Below are positions 6,186 through 13,164 of a DNA stretch of 13,299 nt, piece after piece; positions within the stretch are counted from its first letter, which is position 1, and the number at the start of each line of letters is the position of its first letter. The notes under the pieces are model-generated. The model made no database searches, was not told the DNA's origin, and saw nothing but the letters and a program-made list of their open reading frames with translations. Origin of the DNA: HGM12713 sp045593725 (GTDB lineage Bacteria; Bacillota; Clostridia; Oscillospirales; CAG-272); assembly GCA_045593725.1 (NCBI GenBank), contig JAZNXE010000039.1:1-13299 (forward strand), written 5' to 3'. Made by a program: the position numbers and the translations under genes.

Positions 6186-7098
6186 GCTTTCTCCTCCAAG
6201 GACGGTTTTCTATGAGCAACGCAGCTATGAGCAGTAAGAATGCTGCGAGATAGGAGAGCTTGAATATGTTTTCTTGCAAAATAATTCCCGAAAATATAAC
6301 TGCAAACAGCGGCTCTGTGAATTTGATGACCGAAAGCTTGGATATGTTGCCTGTCTTCAACAGACTGTTCCACAGGGTATATGCCACGAGGGATGCTCCG
6401 CAGATATATACGAGAGTAAGTATTGCGGGAAGGTCAATATAAGTGATGCTTCCGCCCAAGGAGAGTCCTACGATAAGCAGGAAGACACCTCCCATCAGCT
6501 GAGTGTAGCCGGTAAACGCTACGGGGGACACCTTTTGGGTCGCCTTCTTTGTTACAAGGGTGCTTACCGCCGAGCAGACCGAAGCAAGAAGCAGCAACAG
6601 GTCGCCGATAGCAAAATGCAGTCCCGTGCCGTCCATTGCCGTTGCGACTATGCCGCAAAATCCGAGTGCGCCCGCGATTACCTTATGTACCGAGAATTTG
6701 TCATTCTTGTCAAAAAGGAAGGCGAAGCAGCTTAGAAACAGAAAGCCAACCTGCTTTATGATAGCGCTTTTAGAGCCTTCGCCTATGGCAAGGGCAACAT
6801 ACGTAAAGCTGTAATGGAGGATTATGGCGAAGAAGCCTCCCCAAATAATGTACGACAATTGTGATTTTGCAGGTAGCTCAACGCGCTTGGCGCGTACAGA
6901 GCGAAAAGCTAACAGGATAATACCGCAGAGAGTGAAGCGAAGTCCTGCAAAAACTATAATTGAAGGAATATCTGTGGAGTCTATACGAAACGCCCCATAT
7001 CCTACCTTTATCAGAGGGAACAGCGAGCCCCACAGCGCCATAACGAGCAGAGCGGTAAGAAGAGTTTTTAAATTTGAAGTCTTTTTTTGTTCAAGCAT
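6166..7098 (-). CDS. EamA-family (DMT superfamily) transporter
   Basis: A polytopic inner-membrane protein of 310 residues, with about ten hydrophobic helices in two EamA repeats, the usual size and layout. The first helix holds the family-like ALWGSLFPLIKVGYG, and the second repeat has FTGYTQLMGGVFLL and KFTEPLFAVIFSGIILQE. Members carry metabolites such as amino acids, sugars or nucleotide-related compounds, often outward; the cargo cannot be read from sequence. I start it at ATG 7098 because AAAGGA lies nine bases upstream; an upstream in-frame ATG at 7170 would add a hydrophilic tail lying inside the preceding gene. It sits 43 bp after the SMP-30-like gene and overlaps the activase gene by 20 bp. 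By context it moves the pathway's substrate or product. Confidence 0.9.
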   Translation of the reverse strand: MLEQKKTSNLKTLLTALLVMALWGSLFPLIKVGYGAFRIDSTDIPSIIVFAGLRFTLCGIILLAFRSVRAKRVELPAKSQLSYIIWGGFFAIILHYSFTYVALAIGEGSKSAIIKQVGFLFLSCFAFLFDKNDKFSVHKVIAGALGFCGIVATAMDGTGLHFAIGDLLLLLASVCSAVSTLVTKKATQKVSPVAFTGYTQLMGGVFLLIVGLSLGGSITYIDLPAILTLVYICGASLVAYTLWNSLLKTGNISKLSVIKFTEPLFAVIFSGIILQENIFKLSYLAAFLLLIAALLIENRPWRRKHDGENI

Positions 7099-7141
7099 AT
7101 TACGTTGTCCTTTGTGTACGTTTGATGATGTAAAAAATTTT

Positions 7142-8020
7142 TTAACCGAACAGGTATGGCTTTCTGCCACTTACCTGTCTATCACAAATAAATGTATATC
7201 CCGCATTTTTATCCTTTTGAATATCCGTGCCGAGAGTTGCGGTGACCACGACCAGCTTTTCCATATTCTTTCCCGCGAAGCAGCAGCTGGCAGGTATATC
7301 GGCGGGAACGGGTATATATTCTTTTATCTGCATATCGGCGGTATCAACCACCGCTATATGCCCCTCTCCCCAGCAGGCGACGTAAAGAAAATCATTTTGG
7401 TCAACGGTAAAGCCGTCAACTCCGCGGATTTTCACTTGTCTGCCTGTGAAAGAGATTTCTCCCGTTTCCTTCTCAAAGCTGTACTCCTTGATGGTGTGAG
7501 TGTCGCTATCAGTGTGATAAAACCGCTTTTCGTCCATGGACCAATCAAAGCCGTTGGAGAGGAGGAGCCCGTCGAGCAATATCTTAACCGTACCGTTTTT
7601 ATCAATACTGTAAAGCTTGCCGTCTGTTTCGTCCCCCGTGCCCCTTCTTTTACTGCTTTGTGTGCCCACGTAAAATCTTCCGTCAGGACCTACCTTCGCG
7701 TCATTGCCGTACTTTATCTCGGTGGCGCTCATATCGTACAAGGGGGAGCGTGTGTTGTCGTCGTTTAAAATAAACGCTCCGTCACCGCAGGAAACAAGCA
7801 TTTCTCCCCGCTTTGAAAAGGCGATAGCCGCAACGCCGAAATCCAGCTCACGAACGGTATTTTCTCCGCTCTCAAGGTCGATACAGCAAATCTCATTAAC
7901 TCCGTAAGCGTTCACGTGATAGAGCTTGCCGTCAAATTCGCACCAGATAGGTCCTTCGCCGATAACGCATCTTTTTTCAGATAATATCTTCATCTTCTGA
8001 ATTTCAGGCGTGGTTATCAT
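7142..8020 (-). CDS. SMP-30/gluconolactonase/LRE-family protein
   Basis: A predicted six-bladed beta-propeller of 292 residues, about the normal family length, with no signal peptide, so cytosolic. Family members are metal-dependent lactonases that open sugar lactones or related cyclic esters. The metal and substrate positions are present: E22 in GEGPIW, N106 in YGNDAKVGPDGRFYVGT, N156 in SNGFDWSMDEKRFYHTDS and D202 in VDGFTVDQNDFLYVACWG. Substrate is unknown. The start at 8020 overlaps the GRE stop codon as ATGA and has AGGCGG about ten bases upstream, which indicates translational coupling. An internal ATG at 7993 is possible but has a weaker site. Its placement directly after the GRE suggests a lactone, sugar acid or other hydroxy acid in the pathway; this is inference. 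Confidence 0.92.
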   Translation of the reverse strand: MITTPEIQKMKILSEKRCVIGEGPIWCEFDGKLYHVNAYGVNEICCIDLESGENTVRELDFGVAAIAFSKRGEMLVSCGDGAFILNDDNTRSPLYDMSATEIKYGNDAKVGPDGRFYVGTQSSKRRGTGDETDGKLYSIDKNGTVKILLDGLLLSNGFDWSMDEKRFYHTDSDTHTIKEYSFEKETGEISFTGRQVKIRGVDGFTVDQNDFLYVACWGEGHIAVVDTADMQIKEYIPVPADIPASCCFAGKNMEKLVVVTATLGTDIQKDKNAGYTFICDRQVSGRKPYLFG

Positions 8021-10239
8021 ACCAAGGATTCCGCCTGACGGATAAATCCGTCCTGCTCTTCCTTGTTTATGTTGTTCCAGAGCACGTTCCAACCGCAGAC
8101 TCTTATCTGAAGGTCGCTGTATTTTTCAGGATGAGCCTGAGCGTCACGAAGGGTATCAGCATCGAAGACGTTTATATGAATAGCGTGTCCCCCTCTTCTC
8201 ATAAAGGTGGTAACAAGACCGTACATAGCATCGAGTCCGTCCTCTCCCTTTACCGCGGAGGGAAGCAGACCCATATCAAGCGCGGCGTCGCCGGGGAAGG
8301 CGGTAGCGTCTATCTTGGTGGTTGAGAGTATAGCTGCGGTAGCTCCCTCGCGGTTCTGACCCATAGCAGCGGAAAGGTTCTTGGACAGCTCCTCGCCGAG
8401 CGATCTGCCGTTTGCGCTTGCCGCTGTAAGCTCTCCCTGCGTATAGGACATTCTTGCCACGTGGAAGGCGGAGTGCCATTCACCGCCGCGCTCCTTCGCG
8501 TTAGGTCTTCCTAACAGGCACGAGTTTGCAAAGTATGCGATATCTGCGGCAATTTTATCGGGAAGCTCCTTGTTGTTTCCGTATTTATCGCGATCGGCGC
8601 GAAGTCTTGCCTGCCATACCTCATTACCCTCAAAATTGGAGTCAAGCATAGCCGTAAGCTCACCGAGAGTAATAAGCTTTTTGTCATAGACGTATTTGTG
8701 TATCATGGTCAGAGAGTCTGCCACGTCTGCCATAAATCCAAAGCACACAGTGGAGCTGTTTGCAGCCGAACCTCCGCAGAGAGCGTCGCGCCCCTTTTCA
8801 AGGCAGGTGGGGAAGGTGGCGGAAAGCATAGACTGGGGATTGAAATAGGCAAGATAATCCTCAAAGCCGTTTACGGTTTCTACCGTGACATCTATGATTT
8901 GCTTGAGCTGCCGCTTATATTCGGAATAAAGCGAGTCAAAGCTTTCGTAGCTTTGAAGCTCAGGGCTTTCAAGACCTGAGAATGCGCCTGTTACTCCGTC
9001 ATTTCCCTTATGGAGGGCATACTCCAAGGGCTTCATAAGATTGAGGTAATTCATACCGCAGCCCATGCCGCCGAGAATGCCGTATTCATAGCAACCCGTA
9101 ACACTGCACGTGCGTGCCTGCTCGGACGTGAATCCGGCTCTCATAAGAGCTTTCCTTATAGTTTCGTCGCAAACGAAAACGATAGAGTTATGTCCCCGAC
9201 GTATCATATCCAAGGCCTTCATAAGAAAGTCCTTGGGTGTGCGCTCGTTAAGCTTGATTTGTATTTTGGGGTTGTATATGCCCATTTTGTCGTAAACGTC
9301 AAGGAAAAGATAGGATAGCTCGTTGATTACGGTAGAGCCGTCCGCATTGTCACCGCCCAGATATACGGGCTGATTCCAGTAGTTGCCGATGGCGGTGAAT
9401 TGCAGGAAGAAGTAGGCGAGGTCGGTGCGTATCTCCTCTTCGCTGACGCCATTCTCAAGGTCGCTAACATAAAAGGGGAGGAAGAGTCTGTCAAAGTTAC
9501 CAAGGGATCTTACCTGTAAGCCTTCAATATGCTCAGAGAGAATGAAGTAGATGTAGTCGGTGAGGAGTGCCTCGTAAAAGGTGGAAGGAGGGTTGTGTTG
9601 GATGTTACGCAACGCCTTTGCCATACGCTCTGAGCCTTCTGTCTGCTCTGCCAGCTCGGCGAGTCTTCCTATGAAGTCACAGATAGCCTTGTAGGTGACA
9701 TTGATACCCTCAAAGAATGCTTCCTGATTCTCGGTCAGGGCGCGCTCCTTGCGAGCCTTCTCGCTCTCACTCCGCAGGCCCTCAAAGCCCAGCGCGAACA
9801 CTCTGTCCCATACGGGAACGCTGTGGTCGTAATCGGGCCATATAGTGACGATACCGTCGCGCTCGAGCTGTGCTCGGCGTGCCTCCACCTCGGGAACGAT
9901 CTCCTTAAAGACCTCGTCCTTCCATTTTTGCACTACGGTAGAGTTGAGAGGTCTGTCCATAGAGTTGATGGCAGGGAAGCGGTCGCGGGAGTCGCAGGAT
10001 ATTCTCGTGTTTTTCAAAACGTATTCAAATGCCTTTGCCTTGCGCACGGGACGAGAAAGACCCTCAAGAGCTTCGTCTTGGGTGAGTATTCCCACCTTGA
10101 GAGCTTCTCCGTCCATACCTGTTTCAGGGGAGAAGATTTCGTCCTGACGGATAAATCTTTTGAGCGAGTCAAAGGGCTTTTTTGTGTCGTGGAATTTGTT
10201 TATGATGTAATCATAATCCTGTTGCTTAATATATTCCAT
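8017..10239 (-). CDS. Glycyl radical enzyme, eliminase/decarboxylase-like type, substrate unknown
   Basis: A 740-residue cytosolic, oxygen-sensitive enzyme of the PFL/glycerol dehydratase superfamily. The catalytic Cys loop is TGCYEYG (C383, E385): the Cys-x-Glu pair fits dehydratase, lyase and decarboxylase members and argues against pyruvate formate-lyase, which has two adjacent Cys. The C-terminal radical domain contains NGRSLGEELSKNLSAAMGQN, RRGGHAIHINVFDADTLRD and QIRVCGWNV, with G716 as the radical glycine. Known relatives mostly read RVSGY, RVAGY or RVAGF there, so Cys before and Trp after the glycine are unusual. The ATG at 10239 has GGAGA eight bases upstream. It is first in a four-gene operon whose last gene is its activase. 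The reaction and substrate cannot be named. Confidence 0.95.
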   Translation of the reverse strand: MEYIKQQDYDYIINKFHDTKKPFDSLKRFIRQDEIFSPETGMDGEALKVGILTQDEALEGLSRPVRKAKAFEYVLKNTRISCDSRDRFPAINSMDRPLNSTVVQKWKDEVFKEIVPEVEARRAQLERDGIVTIWPDYDHSVPVWDRVFALGFEGLRSESEKARKERALTENQEAFFEGINVTYKAICDFIGRLAELAEQTEGSERMAKALRNIQHNPPSTFYEALLTDYIYFILSEHIEGLQVRSLGNFDRLFLPFYVSDLENGVSEEEIRTDLAYFFLQFTAIGNYWNQPVYLGGDNADGSTVINELSYLFLDVYDKMGIYNPKIQIKLNERTPKDFLMKALDMIRRGHNSIVFVCDETIRKALMRAGFTSEQARTCSVTGCYEYGILGGMGCGMNYLNLMKPLEYALHKGNDGVTGAFSGLESPELQSYESFDSLYSEYKRQLKQIIDVTVETVNGFEDYLAYFNPQSMLSATFPTCLEKGRDALCGGSAANSSTVCFGFMADVADSLTMIHKYVYDKKLITLGELTAMLDSNFEGNEVWQARLRADRDKYGNNKELPDKIAADIAYFANSCLLGRPNAKERGGEWHSAFHVARMSYTQGELTAASANGRSLGEELSKNLSAAMGQNREGATAAILSTTKIDATAFPGDAALDMGLLPSAVKGEDGLDAMYGLVTTFMRRGGHAIHINVFDADTLRDAQAHPEKYSDLQIRVCGWNVLWNNINKEEQDGFIRQAESLV

Positions 10240-10280
10240 GTGGAAATCTCCTCTCTAATTAGATAATATATTGTAAAAAC

Positions 10281-10309
10281 AGTATATCACTTGGATTTTG
10301 CTTTGTAAA
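10281..10309 (-). promoter_or_regulatory. Promoter of the GRE operon
   Basis: On the minus strand, TTTACA (10304-10309) and TATACT (10281-10286) are separated by 17 bp, about 40 bp before the GRE start codon. The -35 box overlaps the inverted repeat described as the candidate operator, which suits control by the divergent regulator. Confidence 0.72.
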
Positions 10310-10323
10310 TGAACAAAACAAAA
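10296..10323. promoter_or_regulatory. Candidate operator between the GRE and AraC-type genes
   Basis: TTTTGCTTTGT (10296-10306) and ACAAAACAAAA (10313-10323) are inverted arms matching at 10 of 11 positions around a 6-bp centre. The site covers the GRE -35 box and stops four bases short of the regulator's -35 box, so one bound dimer could affect both directions. AraC-family proteins often use direct repeats instead, so the assignment is tentative. Confidence 0.45.
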
Positions 10324-10326
10324 CAC

Positions 10327-10355
10327 TTGACGAAATCGAAACAATATAGTATAAT
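10327..10355 (+). promoter_or_regulatory. Promoter of the AraC-type regulator gene
   Basis: TTGACG (10327-10332), a 17-bp spacer and TATAAT (10350-10355). This is a near-consensus sigma-A promoter about 19 bp before the start codon, so the transcript leader should be very short. Confidence 0.85.
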
Positions 10356-10373
10356 ATAACCGAGGTGATGAAA

Positions 10374-11135
10374 ATGAATAAGAAATGGGAAGATTTGATA
10401 ATAACAGAAGTCAATTTTGCTATGCACGTAGATGCCCATGCGGGGAAAACCGCACATCAGGACCGACTTTATCACGGACTTGTTCTTAACGACCCCGAGG
10501 GAGTGAAGGATTATTGCTTTTCCGACGGAAGAGTAATGCACACCGAGGGTGGAAGTCTGTTTTATTTGCCTAAGGGGTCGTCCTATCAAATTAAGACTTA
10601 CAGCTACGGCGGCTGCTATGCTATAAATTTTGACGCGGATATAGAGGACGAACCATTTTCGGTGATTCTGAGAAATCCCGAGCGTGTAGTGCACGACTTT
10701 AAGCTGGCGGCATCAGCGTGGAAGAGCGGAGCTGATTTTCGGCGTACGGCCACTATGCTGGCGCTGTACAACGCCATTTATCAAATACAAAAGGAAGCGC
10801 GGCGTGAGTATGTGCCCATAAACCGAATAAGTCTTATAGAGCCGGCACTGAAAAAATTAAACAGTGATTTTACGGGCAACGACCTCTCCGTGTCCCGACT
10901 CGCCGAGTTATGCGGAATGAGCGAGGTGTATTTCAGGAAGCTGTTTTTGAATTCTCTGGGTGTCCCTCCGAAGGAATATATGATACAAAAGCGTATGGAA
11001 TATGCTAAAACTCTCCTGTTATCGGGTAACTTCTCAGTAGCCGAAGCGGCTATTATGTGCGGATATGCCGAACCCTGCCACTTTTCACGGGAGTTTAAAA
11101 AGAGATTTGGCATTTCTCCCAAGAATTATAAATAA
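10374..11135 (+). CDS. AraC-family transcriptional regulator
   Basis: A 253-residue DNA-binding regulator. The N-terminal part (about 1-120) resembles the cupin-like ligand domain of AraC proteins, with a proline-glycine segment LPKGSSYQIKTYSYGG. The C-terminal AraC/XylS domain (about 155-253) has two helix-turn-helix units, LSVSRLAELCGMSEVYFRKLF and SVAEAAIMCGYAEPCHFSREFKKRFGISP, including the family signature at the end. The start at ATG 10374 is chosen because GAGG lies eight bases upstream; the GTG at 10365 and ATG at 10368 lie within that ribosome binding site. It is divergent from the GRE operon with 134 bp between start codons, so it most likely activates that operon in response to the pathway's substrate or an intermediate, and may control itself. 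Confidence 0.94.
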   Translation: MNKKWEDLIITEVNFAMHVDAHAGKTAHQDRLYHGLVLNDPEGVKDYCFSDGRVMHTEGGSLFYLPKGSSYQIKTYSYGGCYAINFDADIEDEPFSVILRNPERVVHDFKLAASAWKSGADFRRTATMLALYNAIYQIQKEARREYVPINRISLIEPALKKLNSDFTGNDLSVSRLAELCGMSEVYFRKLFLNSLGVPPKEYMIQKRMEYAKTLLLSGNFSVAEAAIMCGYAEPCHFSREFKKRFGISPKNYK

Positions 11136-11139
11136 AAAA

Positions 11140-11177
11140 GGGCAATATCAAACCGTTTGGAATGATATTGCCTTTTG
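11140..11177. terminator. Bidirectional terminator between converging genes
   Basis: Stem GGCAATATCA (11141-11150) / TGATATTGCC (11163-11172) with a 12-nt loop, A-rich on the left and TTTTGATTTTT on the right. On the plus strand it ends the regulator gene; on the minus strand its T-rich exit suits the serine hydrolase gene that stops at 11205. Confidence 0.85.
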
Positions 11178-11204
11178 ATTTTTAGGTAAGGACCTCGTAC
11201 TGTG

Positions 11205-12344
11205 TCAGAAGGTGAACTTGTAGTCAGTGGGGAATTTCTCTTCTTGAATAAGCTTTGCAAATTCCTTTCTGCCCATCAGCTCTGCCATTACAAAGCGGTA
11301 TATCCAGAAGCGGATTCCTTGGCTCGGGGAAGAAAGGATCTGCTGGGCGTAGTATATAGAAAGTCCGTTATCTCTGTCAACAGCCAGAAACGCGCCCGCC
11401 GCGCCGCCCCATCCAAAGTCGGTAAAGAAGCTGCCTTTTTTGGGGGTGCGCATACCAAGTCCGTAGCCGTGTGTGGGGGAGGCATAAGCTCGTGCCTGTT
11501 CGGGGCTCAGCCTGTCGGTGGTCATAAGGTCTATGGTTTCTTTTTTCAGTATCCTGTCACCTACGCGCAACGCCTCCAAAAATTTCATATAGTCATCCAC
11601 GGTGGAAATACATCCCGCGCCGCCCGAGGCGTACTCGCTGCCAAGCTTGTAGGTGACGATGGGTTTCCCGATAGATATAGCCTTACCGTTTTCAAACTTG
11701 TATTGGGGAGTGATGCTTTCAAGCTCATCATCGGGAAGCATAAAGGTGGAATCATCCATTCCCAAGGGCTTAAATATATTTTCTTTTACGTATTCGTGGA
11801 AGGGCTGCTTTGATATTACCTCGACCAAGGCTGCCAAAACGTCGTGGCAAAGGCTGTAGCACCAGCGTGACCCCGGCTCGAAAATCAAAGGCTCTTTAGC
11901 CAGATACTTCATAGTTTCTCTGGTGGGGCATCTGCCGTTTGTTTCCTCGCGCGCCTTTATTAGCTGGGGAGAGCGGCAGTCGTAAGAGAAGCCTGCCGTC
12001 ATTTCAAACAAATGCCTGATAAGTATGGGGTTTTCGGCTTTCTTTATGCCGTCCTCGGTTTTTACGGTCATTTCCTCAAATTCGGGCAGATAATCCGAGA
12101 GCTTGTCATCAAGAGAGAAAAGCCCCTTTTCCCAAAGCTGCATAGCCGCGGCGCAGGTGATTGGCTTAGAGCAGGAATAGATATTGTATCTTTCCTTGCC
12201 GTTCATTTCAATTTTGTTTTCAAGGTCGCTGAAGCCGTTCATATATCTCAGAATGCACTCGCCGTCCTTGTAGATTGCCAAATCAAATCCGGGAACACCC
12301 ATTTCTAAAAACGAATCGCAAAATGCTTTCAAATTTTCAAGCAT
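11205..12344 (-). CDS. Beta-lactamase-fold serine hydrolase (class C / esterase-like)
   Basis: A 379-residue member of the beta-lactamase/penicillin-binding-protein-like hydrolase family. The SxxK motif is SCSK (S57 nucleophile, K60). The second motif reads YSL (Y163) where classic members have YxN. GWGGAAG near residue 335 stands at the third motif position. No signal peptide or lipobox is visible, so it is probably a cytosolic esterase, amidase or peptidase and not a secreted beta-lactamase. ATG 12344 is chosen because GGAGGT lies eight bases upstream; in-frame ATGs at 12374 and 12359 lie in the leader. It is monocistronic, converges with the AraC-type gene across a shared terminator, and is divergent from the toxin-antitoxin operon. 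No link to the GRE cluster is evident. Confidence 0.92.
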   Translation of the reverse strand: MLENLKAFCDSFLEMGVPGFDLAIYKDGECILRYMNGFSDLENKIEMNGKERYNIYSCSKPITCAAAMQLWEKGLFSLDDKLSDYLPEFEEMTVKTEDGIKKAENPILIRHLFEMTAGFSYDCRSPQLIKAREETNGRCPTRETMKYLAKEPLIFEPGSRWCYSLCHDVLAALVEVISKQPFHEYVKENIFKPLGMDDSTFMLPDDELESITPQYKFENGKAISIGKPIVTYKLGSEYASGGAGCISTVDDYMKFLEALRVGDRILKKETIDLMTTDRLSPEQARAYASPTHGYGLGMRTPKKGSFFTDFGWGGAAGAFLAVDRDNGLSIYYAQQILSSPSQGIRFWIYRFVMAELMGRKEFAKLIQEEKFPTDYKFTF

Positions 12345-12396
12345 AACAATTACCTCCATTATTGCTCCTGCCATAGTTAACAGACATTCTGCGGTT

Positions 12397-12425
12397 ATTA
12401 TAGCACAGTTAAAACAAAAAGTAAA
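12397..12425 (-). promoter_or_regulatory. Promoter of the serine hydrolase gene
   Basis: On the minus strand, TTTACT (12420-12425), a 17-bp spacer and TATAAT (12397-12402), about 53 bp before the start codon. The -10 box is perfect; the -35 matches consensus at four of six positions. Confidence 0.65.
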
Positions 12426-12444
12426 TATTTTTAACGAAATTTGT

Positions 12445-12472
12445 AATTTTAGGTTGACAATATCCTAAAATT
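12445..12472. promoter_or_regulatory. Candidate Phd operator
   Basis: Perfect 9-bp inverted arms AATTTTAGG (12445-12453) and CCTAAAATT (12464-12472) with a 10-bp centre that contains the -35 box. In known Phd-Doc systems the antitoxin, helped by the toxin, binds palindromes in its own promoter, so this is the expected autoregulation site. Confidence 0.65.
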
Positions 12473-12482
12473 TGAGTATAAT
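12454..12482 (+). promoter_or_regulatory. Promoter of the Phd-Doc operon
   Basis: TTGACA (12454-12459), exactly 17 bp, and TATAAT (12477-12482): a full consensus sigma-A promoter, about 31 bp before the antitoxin start codon. Confidence 0.9.
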
Positions 12483-12513
12483 AATATTGTAAATCAAAAA
12501 GGAGGTATAGAAA

Positions 12514-12756
12514 ATGAATTTGAATACCAACCAAATAGTTTCGATTTCCGAGGCAAATCAGAATTTTTCCCGAGTTGCGAGAATGGCTGACAAGCACGGG
12601 GAGCTTTATATTTTCAAGAACAACAAACCCAAATACAAATTGGTGGACATTGAAAGCGATACCACCATTGAAATGACCGACGACGAGAAGATCGACTTTG
12701 TGGCGGCGCGCATTCTCAAGCTTTACCGCCCCGCCTTTGAGGAGCTGGCGAAATGA
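12514..12756 (+). CDS. phd: Phd/YefM-type antitoxin
   Basis: An 80-residue antitoxin of the prevent-host-death family. The N-terminal half, QIVSISEANQNFSRVARMADKHGELYIFKNNKPKYKLVD, has the Phd/YefM DNA-binding and dimer fold pattern. The charged C-terminal tail (about 45-80) is where such proteins bind and neutralise the toxin. In the cell it blocks Doc and represses its own operon. The start is set by AAAGGAGGT with eight bases of spacing. The stop overlaps the toxin start as ATGA, the usual coupling in these modules. Confidence 0.93.
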   Translation: MNLNTNQIVSISEANQNFSRVARMADKHGELYIFKNNKPKYKLVDIESDTTIEMTDDEKIDFVAARILKLYRPAFEELAK

Positions 12757-13127
12757 TCAAGTTCAGTCAGGAAAAGGTGCTTTTATTGCACAAACTTATC
12801 ACAGAAGAAACGGGCGGCGACCCGAATGTAAGAGATATCGCTCTTCTCAACAGCGCGCTGGAATCGGCGTTTGCCACATTTGATGGTAAAGAACTTTATC
12901 CCACAAAGCAGGAAAAAGGCGCGCGCATTGGTTTCTCTCTTATCTCCAACCACGCATTCGTTGACGGAAATAAACGTATTGGAATGTACGTTCTTCTTAC
13001 CTTTCTTGAAACCAACGGAATTAAAATCCGCCCCACAAATGCCGAGGTCGCCCGCGTCGGTCTTGCGGTTGCCGCGGGAGAGATGAAATACGAGGAGCTG
13101 CTTGAGTGGATTCTGGAAAACGAATAA
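12753..13127 (+). CDS. doc: Doc-type (Fic-fold) toxin, death on curing
   Basis: A 124-residue Fic/Doc protein. The core motif HAFVDGNKR (H67, F69, D71, N73, R75) follows the Doc form HxFx[DA]xNKR; it lacks the GxGR ending of AMP-transferring Fic enzymes. P1 Doc phosphorylates elongation factor EF-Tu and stops translation, and the same activity is likely here. The short all-helical length and the conserved LHKLITEETGG start fit Firmicutes Doc proteins. Its start overlaps the antitoxin stop by four bases. The motif is intact, so the toxin is probably active when free. The module may stabilise this chromosomal segment. Confidence 0.94.
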   Translation: MIKFSQEKVLLLHKLITEETGGDPNVRDIALLNSALESAFATFDGKELYPTKQEKGARIGFSLISNHAFVDGNKRIGMYVLLTFLETNGIKIRPTNAEVARVGLAVAAGEMKYEELLEWILENE

Positions 13128-13131
13128 AGCT

Positions 13132-13164
13132 AAAGGTCGACTTGATTTTCAAGTCGACCTTTTT
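13132..13164 (+). terminator. Rho-independent terminator of the Phd-Doc operon
   Basis: Stem AAAGGTCGACTT (13132-13143) / AAGTCGACCTTT (13151-13162), a 7-nt loop and a run of five T. It begins five bases after the doc stop codon and abuts end repeat copy C. Confidence 0.92.

Noticed and set aside
6824..7768. A 314-codon open frame on the plus strand
   Set aside because: It lies antisense to the transporter and SMP-30 genes, shows no recognisable domain, and is a shadow of their codon pattern.
8017..10239. Annotation of the GRE as pyruvate formate-lyase
   Set aside because: PFL needs two adjacent active-site Cys; this protein has a single Cys followed by x-Glu.
9823..10266. Open frame on the plus strand near the GRE start
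   Set aside because: Antisense to the GRE N-terminal region and spans the GRE ribosome binding site; no family features.
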